From: Methanomassiliicoccales archaeon
GTDB taxonomy: Archaea > Thermoplasmatota > Thermoplasmata > Methanomassiliicoccales > JACIVX01
Assembly (NCBI GenBank): GCA_028682925.1
Contig: JAJRAG010000092.1
Coordinates: forward strand, 1 to 6,158
Direction of reading: 5' to 3'
DNA: 6,158 nt
Shown here: positions 1 to 5,637 of the stretch, piece after piece
How positions within the stretch are numbered: position 1 is the first letter of the stretch
Layout: each line of letters opens with the position of its first letter
Made by a program: the position numbers and the translations under genes
Notes under the pieces: model-generated
The model's database searches: none
What the model was told of the DNA's origin: nothing
What the model saw: the letters and a program-made list of their open reading frames with translations, nothing else

Positions 1-932
1 GAATCAAGATTCGAAGTGAAGACCGATCGAGAGAAGATGTTCAGAGCGTGGTAGCTGTCCCAGGTCGCAATGTCAAAACTGCCGTAAGTCAAATTAAGGA
101 AGTAGCGGTACTCGGATGGGACTAGAGATAGGAAAGTCGGGAAGGCGGATTGGATTGAAGCCTGCGCTCTCTCATCCGGATGTGTGGAGAAAAACGAACC
201 CTGGATCGGATCCAGGATCGTCATGTTCCAAACATCTGCAAATGTTCCGAACCAACCGAACACCAGGACCTGCTGAGTAACATTCATGGAGCTGAGGACG
301 GGATGCGTCTGTAACGAAGCGAACGTCGCAATGTATGCCATGGAATCGATTTGATCGATCGGCAGCAGGGGATAGGTCGCCCGCATTTGCTTCCAGATTT
401 CCAAATATATTGAAGGTACGCCGTAAACCGTGAAAGCGCTTCCATTCGCCTGGAACCAGAGGTTCCTGAAATCGATTGGTGTCCCGAAGAGGACAAAGGC
501 AGTCATGTTTGTCATGTTCCAAGCCGAATAGAACCCGCGGTTCAATTGCTGCAAGAAAGCTGCCGTGTACAGGGTGGTCGCGCTATAAACCGAGTCGACC
601 TGGATATGACCATCTATGCGACCACCGTGGGTCTCCTCATATATCGCGTGGTCAATCCTGTTTACGACATCCTTTGTCTCATTGTCCAGTACGTCTGTGC
701 CTTTCAAGAGTATGAGGGTCGTCCCCTGACCGCTGGCCGTAGGAAAATTCTCATCAATGTAGCCCTGTGCAATCTCTGATTGGAGGTTGGAAGGCACCAT
801 CTCGGTTTCTTCGTACTTCACAATCTCGAAGGCCTTGGGTGCCAGCGGAACCGCGATTATCAGAATCAGAATCCACGCGACAATGATACCCTTATATCGT
901 CTGGTGACGAAATTGGCCAATTTGCCAAACAA
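1..932 (-). CDS. MMPL/RND-superfamily membrane protein, N-terminal part (cut by window edge)
   Basis: An uninterrupted frame of 310 codons runs off the left edge, so the C-terminal part is missing. It begins with a short basic stretch (FVTRRYKG, about residues 8-15), then one strong transmembrane helix (about 16-32, IIVAWILILIIAVPLAP), then more than 275 residues without another clear membrane helix. This is the usual start of MMPL/RND-type exporters (HAE family): a first helix followed by a large extracellular porter loop, with the remaining helices further on. The loop holds seven N-x-S/T sequons (N84, N139, N142, N163, N217, N236, N280), consistent with an outward-facing archaeal glycoprotein. 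The start is TTG: an in-frame TAA lies eight codons upstream, no ATG or GTG comes between, and GAGGT sits 7 bases ahead of the TTG. A role in exporting lipids or other hydrophobic molecules is the family expectation only; the substrate is unknown. Confidence 0.75.
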   Translation of the reverse strand, partial: MFGKLANFVTRRYKGIIVAWILILIIAVPLAPKAFEIVKYEETEMVPSNLQSEIAQGYIDENFPTASGQGTTLILLKGTDVLDNETKDVVNRIDHAIYEETHGGRIDGHIQVDSVYSATTLYTAAFLQQLNRGFYSAWNMTNMTAFVLFGTPIDFRNLWFQANGSAFTVYGVPSIYLEIWKQMRATYPLLPIDQIDSMAYIATFASLQTHPVLSSMNVTQQVLVFGWFGTFADVWNMTILDPIQGSFFSTHPDERAQASIQSAFPTFLSLVPSEYRYFLNLTYGSFDIATWDSYHALNIFSRSVFTSNLD

Positions 933-939
933 TGGGGAT

Positions 940-989
940 ACCTCACATGGGATTTATAGCCCTCAGGGAGTCAAAGCTCGATATTTGAA
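940..989 (-). promoter_or_regulatory. Promoter and ribosome binding site of the MMPL-like gene
   Basis: On the minus strand GAGGT (944-940) lies 7 bases ahead of the TTG start at 932 and decides that start. Two TATA-like boxes lie upstream: TTCAAATAT at 989-981 and TATAAA at 958-953. A TATA box usually lies about 26 bases ahead of transcription start, so the first would give a leader of roughly 27 bases that includes the GAGGT. The second would place transcription start on the TTG itself (leaderless). The first fits the ribosome binding site better. Either suggests the gene can be transcribed apart from leuS. Confidence 0.5.
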
Positions 990-1033
990 TTTGTCGTCTT
1001 CGCGTCGCAGGAACACATTGGCGTACAGGAGGC

Positions 1034-3916
1034 TCATTCGACGAATATTGCCGGCCTTCGAGGTACTGATGTCTTTGCCTTGCTCTGAGGATCGTACGCA
1101 TCTGGATCATCCTCAGAATAGACCTTCACCTCGCAACCTATCTCCTTCGCGATGAAAGCGGACGATTCGGCCAGATATCGGAACTCATCAAAGGATCTCG
1201 CCAACCTGTCCATGTCTGAGCGAGAACGTTTCATAAGTCCTTCCGCGACCTTCCTGGCAAAATCAGCTGCGTCTTTCCCGCGTTTCTTCAGGATCGGATC
1301 TGACATGGTCGTCTTCGTGATCCCTGGAATGCTGAGACGGTTCTCCCTCGCCATCTGTAGACCATTTTCAAAGATTCGTTGCTTCCAATTTGGTGATGTG
1401 TAGAGGCAAATTCTCTTGGGAGATATTTCCGTGACTCTTAGGATCTCGTTGATATCCGTTATCACATTCTTCAGATACTCTTCGGCCTCCTCGATTTCGA
1501 GGCGAATCCCACTCTCGACAGGGGTTGGGAAATCGGCCAGAGACACGAACCGATCCCGATTCATGCCTTCCCAAATCTCCTCTGCGCAGTGCGGCGTAAT
1601 CGGTGCCATGAGGCGAATCCAGACATCCAGAACCTCGCCGGCGACATTTCCGTTTCCGCCTCCTCTTCTCATGTACCACTTGATATCGCTCAGCATCTCG
1701 AAGTAGATCTCATTGGCCATAGTCCGCAGGTCGAATTCCTTCATGCATTCTCTGACAGTCTTGACCCGGCTGCTGATGCGAGAAAGGAGCCAATTGTCTA
1801 TGCTCGCAATCTCGACTCCTTCTGGGAGCGCCTTCAGCTCCTCGACGGTCTTCGAGATGCGCTCGATTCGTCCCTTGTAATTCTCGACTGCCTCTTCGTC
1901 CCATTCCACATCGGCGAACGGGGAGGCAATGTGAGTGTAGTACAATCGCATTGGATCGACGCCGAAGTGCTCGGCTGCCCCCGGAATGGGCTCCGCGCCC
2001 CCTTTTGATTTTGATATCTTCCCGAGTTTTCCGATGATATACCAGTTGACGAAGATTCCCTTCGGCCAATACTTCTGAGGAAGGACGCCGACGTGATTCA
2101 TCAAGAATGCGGGGAAGTGAACGGTCATATGCTCCTTGCCGCCAAGGTTGATATCCAGAGGGTACCAGTATTCGACGTCGCTTCGAATGCGCTTCAGAAG
2201 CTCGATTTCCACTCCTGTAGTGATTGACACATCTGCAGGGTCGCCGATATCCAGAAAAACATGATCGAAAAAAACCTCCGTGAGGTTTTCGAGCTTCAGC
2301 TTATCTTCGTTGAAGTACTTCGAGACCAAATAGTAGATTGGATAGAGCGTTGAATCAGATATCGCCTCAATGATCCACTTATCATCGAAAGGGAATCTTG
2401 TCCCCAACCAGTTACCTTGTCTCACGCAGGCTCTTTCCCTGAACCAGTCAAGGACCCCTTGGATGTTTGTATGGTACTCGGAGGGGAGAATATGCATGGA
2501 TTCCGCTTGATCCTTGCTGTTCTTCGTCAGCTCAGCGTTGCTGTAATCGATGAACCATTGGTCCGGAACCCTCCTTATTACCACAGGTCTTCCACATCTG
2601 CATATGACCTCCTCGGAGAGATCGTAGAATATCTCCGCTTCGCCTGAGGAGATCATGAAGTCTCTGATCATCTCCTTGGCCTTCTCCACAGGCATTCCGG
2701 CATACTCGCCGCAGTTCTCGTTCATGCGGCCAGTGTGGAAACCATCCCTATAGATTATCTTCTTTGCCTCTTCCAGCCTTGAGTCAGCGATATCACTTAT
2801 GCCCATCCTCTTAGTTATCTCCACGGCAGGAAGCGGTCCCCAGCCTTTCGAATCGATGATTGGTATAGGCCTAATCTCCCGGACGTCCTCCGGTCTAAGA
2901 CCATATTCAATGAGCAGCACATCGTTCTCCTGAAGCATCCGTAGAGCAATCCAATCGTCAGGGGCGTCCGATGGAACGCTCGTGACGAGCCCTGTCCCAA
3001 CGTCCGGATTGCAGAAAGAAGCGGGTAAGACAGGTATCTCCCGATGTATGACTGGCGCAGTGCATTTCTTACCGACCAACTTCTTTCCATGAATAGTGCC
3101 GATGACGGTCAGCCCATCCATCTGGTATCTCATCTTCTCGTACGAAGGCCTGCTTATGACCCACGTCTCGCCATCTTTCGCGACCTTGACATATTCGACG
3201 TCAGGATTCACCCAGAAGTTCGTCTGGCCATATACCGTCTCAGGCCTAAGGGTCGCAGCCACAAGGAACATGTCCTCGCATTTGAATTTCAGCAGGGAGT
3301 ATTCTACCGTCTCTGCTCTTCCACCCTTTTGCAGGTCAGTCTCGGATGCGTCAACTGCAACGGGCCCACACTCGACGCATGCGGGTGCGAAGTATGGTTT
3401 CTGGACGAGAAGACCTCCGTCCTTTAGCTTTCGGAATTGCCACTGGATGAACTTCTGATAGTCTGGATAAATCGTGCATGTGAATCTTCGCCAGTCCGCC
3501 AGGAAACCGAATCGTTTCCAGTATTGGGTCACGTATATTTCGTTGAAGAAATCAACAACCTTCACTGGATCCCCGAGGTTCGCAATCTCTTCTTCGGGAC
3601 ACCCGTTCGCGAGGAGGTACTCAATCGTCCCGGGGTCCCTTGATCTTATCCGGTTCGCCAGACTGATTGCCCCATTGCCAGTCGCATGAGTTCCGACCGG
3701 AAAGAGCACATTGAGGCCAATCATCCTCAAGTATCGCGTTATCGCATCCACGTAAGTGTAGCCACGCATATGACCGACATGAAGATACCCAGTCACGCCC
3801 GGGTATGCGAATATCATCATGAATTTCGGACGAGAGTCGGCCTCCGATTCGTTGATTCCGACAGAATACCATCGCTCTTGCCATTTCGCTTCAACATCGG
3901 CCGATCGGTTTGTCAT
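1034..3916 (-). CDS. leuS: Leucyl-tRNA synthetase, archaeal type
   Basis: This class Ia synthetase charges tRNA-Leu with leucine using ATP, in the cytoplasm. The 960-residue protein is full length for the archaeal/eukaryal form. Visible in order: the HIGH-type ATP motif HVGH (46-49) in YLHVGHMRGY; the CP1 editing domain with TLRPETVYG (222-230) and GTGLVTSVPSDAPDDW (307-322), which clears wrongly charged tRNA; the catalytic-core stretch WLGTRFPFDDKWIIE with ISDSTLY (503-525); the KMSKS motif as KISKSK (633-638); the anticodon-binding helical domain (MAPITPHCAEEIWEGM, about 770-785); and a C-terminal tail ending PAIFVE, as in archaeal enzymes that hold the long variable arm of tRNA-Leu. ATG at 3916 is preferred over a TTG nine codons upstream; neither has a good ribosome binding site, and the leader is probably short. 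The gene is divergent from the RHH-ftsZ operon and about 100 bases upstream of the MMPL-like gene. Confidence 0.97.
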   Translation of the reverse strand: MTNRSADVEAKWQERWYSVGINESEADSRPKFMMIFAYPGVTGYLHVGHMRGYTYVDAITRYLRMIGLNVLFPVGTHATGNGAISLANRIRSRDPGTIEYLLANGCPEEEIANLGDPVKVVDFFNEIYVTQYWKRFGFLADWRRFTCTIYPDYQKFIQWQFRKLKDGGLLVQKPYFAPACVECGPVAVDASETDLQKGGRAETVEYSLLKFKCEDMFLVAATLRPETVYGQTNFWVNPDVEYVKVAKDGETWVISRPSYEKMRYQMDGLTVIGTIHGKKLVGKKCTAPVIHREIPVLPASFCNPDVGTGLVTSVPSDAPDDWIALRMLQENDVLLIEYGLRPEDVREIRPIPIIDSKGWGPLPAVEITKRMGISDIADSRLEEAKKIIYRDGFHTGRMNENCGEYAGMPVEKAKEMIRDFMISSGEAEIFYDLSEEVICRCGRPVVIRRVPDQWFIDYSNAELTKNSKDQAESMHILPSEYHTNIQGVLDWFRERACVRQGNWLGTRFPFDDKWIIEAISDSTLYPIYYLVSKYFNEDKLKLENLTEVFFDHVFLDIGDPADVSITTGVEIELLKRIRSDVEYWYPLDINLGGKEHMTVHFPAFLMNHVGVLPQKYWPKGIFVNWYIIGKLGKISKSKGGAEPIPGAAEHFGVDPMRLYYTHIASPFADVEWDEEAVENYKGRIERISKTVEELKALPEGVEIASIDNWLLSRISSRVKTVRECMKEFDLRTMANEIYFEMLSDIKWYMRRGGGNGNVAGEVLDVWIRLMAPITPHCAEEIWEGMNRDRFVSLADFPTPVESGIRLEIEEAEEYLKNVITDINEILRVTEISPKRICLYTSPNWKQRIFENGLQMARENRLSIPGITKTTMSDPILKKRGKDAADFARKVAEGLMKRSRSDMDRLARSFDEFRYLAESSAFIAKEIGCEVKVYSEDDPDAYDPQSKAKTSVPRRPAIFVE

Positions 3917-4035
3917 ATGGGTGCCTTGGCGTCGGTATGCCAAAAGGCCGTAAAGATTGTTTCGGTGCTTTTCAGAGGTACAAATGGTGTTCGGATTTGT
4001 CGGTTTTTTTCAAGTCACCAGATGCGCGTGACACC
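3917..4035. other. leuS side of the divergent intergenic region
   Basis: No coding frame I trust. On the minus strand there is no strong TATA box for leuS. The best candidates are weak (CTTTA around 3950-3956, A-rich run 4004-4010). The sequence just ahead of the leuS ATG (GGCACCCAT) has no convincing ribosome binding site, so leuS may use a short or absent leader. An inverted repeat GTCAC (4014-4018) / GTGAC (4028-4032) lies next to the GTATGAC array and could be a further, degenerate regulator site. Confidence 0.35.
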
Positions 4036-4098
4036 ATGTATGACTCAGTATGACAAATCGGGAAATATTTAAATACAAAGTATGACATGATGTATGAC
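4036..4098 (+). repeat. Four direct GTATGAC repeats flanking the TATA box (probable operator)
   Basis: Exact GTATGAC copies lie at 4038-4044, 4048-4054, 4080-4086 and 4092-4098. They form two pairs (start-to-start 10 and 12 bases), one on each side of the TATA box. The match extends to nine bases in an A-B-TATA-B-A order: ATGTATGAC at 4036 and 4090, AGTATGACA at 4047 and 4079. A degenerate fifth site, GCGTGAC, sits at 4026-4032. TGAC cores start at 4029, 4041, 4051, 4083 and 4095, close to multiples of 11 bases, so all face roughly the same side of the helix. RHH repressors typically bind short sites spaced one helical turn apart as cooperating dimers, and an RHH gene lies immediately downstream. 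Operator function is inferred; the repeats themselves are plain in the sequence. Confidence 0.75.
4060..4075 (+). promoter_or_regulatory. Archaeal promoter (BRE + TATA box) of the RHH-ftsZ operon
   Basis: TATTTAAATA (4066-4075) is a strong archaeal TATA box, preceded by purine-rich GGGAAA (4060-4065), which suits a TFB recognition element. The usual 26-27 base spacing puts transcription start near 4095-4100, giving a leader of about 30 bases before the ATG at 4129. The start would fall on or beside the last GTATGAC repeat. Confidence 0.75.
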
Positions 4099-4113
4099 GT
4101 TCAGGACGGGAAT

Positions 4114-4119
4114 GAGGTG
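4114..4119 (+). promoter_or_regulatory. Ribosome binding site deciding the RHH gene start
   Basis: GAGGTG lies 9 bases ahead of ATG 4129. The in-frame ATGs at 4087 and 4090 have no such site, lie inside the repeat array, and would be upstream of the transcription start predicted from the TATA box. Confidence 0.75.
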
Positions 4120-4128
4120 GGCACCGAA

Positions 4129-4491
4129 ATGGATGGTGAAAGAATATCGCTGAGGCTCGGAAGAGAAGAGCTCGAACTCATCGACAGATTTGTCGAGGAG
4201 AACCCTGAATTCTCCAACCGGTCTCGGCTTGCAAGGATCGCCCTCCATTCGTTCATAGAAGCAAAAGGGACTCAGGTCTCGGAAGCGAATGAGAAGGAAA
4301 TTCCAGTCAAGATACCACGAGCAGCTCTCGGTTTCATTGAGGGAATGGTGAGAGCCGGAATTTACAACTCGATTGGTGGGGCCATCGAAGACTGCGTTCG
4401 AAAGGAGTTCGTTCCGAAAGAATACCTTGAGGACGTCAAGAAGAAGATCTTCGAGACGAACCGAGAGATACTCGAAGTCGTGCCTGATTGA
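4129..4491 (+). CDS. Tandem ribbon-helix-helix (CopG/MetJ-type) transcription regulator
   Basis: The 120-residue protein reads as two RHH units. Unit 1: strand RISLRL (5-10), helix EELELIDRFVEE (13-24), turn NPEFSNRSR, helix to about residue 45. Unit 2: strand IPVKI (58-62), helix from about 64 to 75, turn GIYNS (77-81), helix SIGGAIEDCVRKEF (81-94). A charged helical tail follows (95-116). RHH proteins bind the DNA major groove with a paired strand from two subunits; two units in one chain could form an internal pseudo-dimer. Unit 1 matches the family better; unit 2 keeps the GIYNS turn but has GGAIED where SEAIR is usual. The gene lies ahead of an FtsZ-family gene on the same strand with no evident promoter between, resembling the haloarchaeal cdrS-ftsZ2 pair, although CdrS is a single, much shorter RHH protein. 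Self-regulation through the flanking GTATGAC repeats is my inference. The target genes are not known. Confidence 0.88.
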   Translation: MDGERISLRLGREELELIDRFVEENPEFSNRSRLARIALHSFIEAKGTQVSEANEKEIPVKIPRAALGFIEGMVRAGIYNSIGGAIEDCVRKEFVPKEYLEDVKKKIFETNREILEVVPD

Positions 4492-4555
4492 ACCTGTCAC
4501 GAACAATGTAACTGTCAGACTGAGAGTCAAGGGCCTAATGAAGGGATGGGATGCA

Positions 4556-4578
4556 CGGTTTTGTTCAGCGCAAAGCCG
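4556..4578 (+). other. Hairpin in the RHH-ftsZ intergenic leader
   Basis: CGGTTTTG (4556-4563) pairs with CAAAGCCG (4571-4578): eight base pairs, one of them G-U, with a 7-base loop. No T-run follows, so it does not look like a terminator. It could be a processing site or affect ftsZ expression relative to the RHH gene. The rest of the 129-base gap (4492-4620) shows no TATA box. An 8-base palindrome, GTCGCGAC (4602-4609), sits just ahead of the ftsZ ribosome binding site. Confidence 0.4.
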
Positions 4579-4611
4579 CGAGATTAGCCTGCTCAAACTC
4601 AGTCGCGACCT

Positions 4612-4617
4612 GGAGGT
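4612..4617 (+). promoter_or_regulatory. Ribosome binding site of the FtsZ-family gene
   Basis: GGAGGT lies 3 bases ahead of ATG 4621 and 9 bases ahead of ATG 4627. The other plus-strand gene here uses a 9-base gap after its GAGGTG, so 4627 is the likelier start. The two starts differ by only two codons (Met-Asn). Confidence 0.75.
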
Positions 4618-4626
4618 CAAATGAAC

Positions 4627-5436
4627 ATGAACAATGCTATGAAGACTGAGCAAATCGTCGAAATGCTCAGCAAAGGGATGATAGAGCCACGGATTTCGGT
4701 CGTAGGTTGCGGCGGTGCCGGGAACAACATAATAAACGGAATCTACTGGGGCTGTAAAAGCAACATCGAGACCATCGCGGTGAACACCGACGAGAAGAAG
4801 CTCGAGAAGATTGATGCACACAAGAAGATCCTTATCGGAAAGGATGTGACTCAAGGAGAAGGTGCAGGCGGATTCCCTGAGGTCGGGGAGTATTGCGCTG
4901 AGTGCGCCAGGCCCACATTCAAAGAGGTTCTCAAAGGCAGTGATATCGTCTTTGTGATTGCAGGCATGGGTGGAGGGACCGGTACTGGGGCAGCACCAGT
5001 TGTCGCCGAAGTGGCAAGGGAGCTCGACGCTGTGACCTTCGCAATAGCGATCAATCCATTCTCCTTCGAGAAGGAGAATCTGAAGCGGGCCCAAGAGGGC
5101 CTAAGAAGACTGCGAGGGTCGGCCGAGACCACGCTCGTTCTGGACAACGACAGATTGCTTGAGATCGCGGGGGATGTCGCCGTCAGAGATAGTTTTGCGA
5201 TAATGGAACGAAGCATCGTCAAGATCATCGAATCGGTCTGTACGAAGATCAGCGAGTCCTTCATTACCCAGATAGCTTCGGACGTCGAAGAGATGCTTCA
5301 TGAATTGGATGAGGAGGAAGCAAATGAGATCGCCCACACCTCAACGCCTGAGGCCGAACTGATCCACGCGTCCGTGGGCGAGTTCGGTGGCTTGGATTTC
5401 ACGACGAACATGGACCCCGATTTCGCTGCACGATGA
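4627..5436 (+). CDS. FtsZ-family GTPase lacking the C-terminal domain
   Basis: FtsZ is the GTP-driven tubulin homologue that forms the division ring at the membrane. With numbering from ATG 4621 (subtract 2 for 4627), the nucleotide-binding half is complete: GCGGAGNN (T1, 29-36), AVNTDEKKL (53-61), GEGAGGFPEVGE (T3, 79-90), GMGGGTGTGAAP (T4 tubulin signature, 115-126), NPFSFE (T5, 145-150), LDNDRLLEI (T6, 174-182), then a long central helix (about 188-214). Canonical FtsZ is about 350-400 residues; this is about 270. After the helix the NxDFADV catalytic loop (T7) is not recognisable, the nearest match being ITQIASDV (215-222), and the C-terminal domain is absent. An acidic tail follows (about 225-267, roughly a dozen Asp/Glu), ending MDPDFAAR. 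The downstream frames carry stops and no C-terminal domain, so a simple frameshift does not explain it. It should bind GTP; classical filament-coupled hydrolysis is doubtful. Probably co-transcribed with the RHH gene. Confidence 0.9.
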   Translation: MNNAMKTEQIVEMLSKGMIEPRISVVGCGGAGNNIINGIYWGCKSNIETIAVNTDEKKLEKIDAHKKILIGKDVTQGEGAGGFPEVGEYCAECARPTFKEVLKGSDIVFVIAGMGGGTGTGAAPVVAEVARELDAVTFAIAINPFSFEKENLKRAQEGLRRLRGSAETTLVLDNDRLLEIAGDVAVRDSFAIMERSIVKIIESVCTKISESFITQIASDVEEMLHELDEEEANEIAHTSTPEAELIHASVGEFGGLDFTTNMDPDFAAR

Positions 5437-5477
5437 GATGTTACCTGATATCAAGGAATGAGCAGGCTAATCCAGGC

Positions 5478-5505
5478 GGCGGGAAACACCCGCCCATATA
5501 TTTTT
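5478..5505 (+). terminator. Possible transcription terminator after the FtsZ-family gene
   Basis: GGCGGG (5478-5483) and CCCGCC (5489-5494) form a perfect six-pair stem with a five-base loop, followed by CATATATTTTT ending in five T (5501-5505). It lies 42 bases past the stop codon. Archaeal termination depends mainly on the T-run, which here is short, so efficiency may be partial. The AT-rich part could equally be the promoter of the next gene. Confidence 0.45.
5496..5505 (+). promoter_or_regulatory. Possible TATA box for the NAD kinase gene
   Basis: ATATATTTTT is TATA-like. It would start transcription near 5525-5530 and leave a leader of about 110 bases before the GTG at 5638. No purine-rich BRE precedes it, since the upstream bases are the C-rich arm of the hairpin. 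It is the only AT-rich promoter-like element between the two genes. Confidence 0.4.
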
Positions 5506-5560
5506 CGTCATGGCGGAGAATCTGACTCAGCATATTGCGACTGAATTGAGTCTCAAAGGA

Positions 5561-5632
5561 CGAAGGTGTCTTCGAACAATTCTAGTTCATCAAAGTGAAG
5601 TAGAAGAATTGATGAAACCAGACGTAGATGAA
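5561..5632 (+). other. Inverted repeats in the NAD kinase leader
   Basis: Short exact inverted repeats cluster here: CGAAG (5561-5565)/CTTCG (5570-5574) around GTGT; CAATTCT (5577-5583)/AGAATTG (5605-5611); and TTCATC (5586-5591), which could pair with GATGAA at 5611-5616 or at 5627-5632. Some of these pairings exclude each other. No known riboswitch fold is recognised, and chance cannot be excluded for stems this short. Confidence 0.25.
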
Positions 5633-5637
5633 GCAAT

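Noticed and set aside
172..522. A 116-codon minus-strand frame within the MMPL-like gene
   Set aside because: It overlaps the 310-codon frame that has a proper membrane helix and loop; its composition (rich in Arg, His, Cys) looks like a frame shadow.
3912..3918. A reverse-strand ATATGAC at the leuS start codon as a further operator copy
   Set aside because: TATGAC alone occurs several times by chance in the window (for example near 605, 2603 and 3769), so one copy overlapping a start codon is not evidence.
3917..3943. A nine-residue extension of LeuS from a TTG start
   Set aside because: No ribosome binding site, and the extra residues (AYRRQGTH) do not resemble the usual N-terminus; ATG 3916 fits better.
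4004..4010. Run of seven T as a plus-strand terminator
   Set aside because: No plus-strand gene ends upstream of it; it lies in the divergent promoter region.
4538..4624. A 28-codon frame ending with TGA overlapping the ATG at 4621 (ATGA overlap)
   Set aside because: It suggests translational coupling, but the frame is very short, has only a weak AAGGG ahead of it, and ftsZ has its own GGAGGT with a better-placed ATG at 4627.
4069..5094. A 341-codon open frame on the minus strand opposite the RHH and ftsZ genes
   Set aside because: It shadows two well-supported genes, has no recognisable domain, and its length follows from the codon pattern of the opposite strand.
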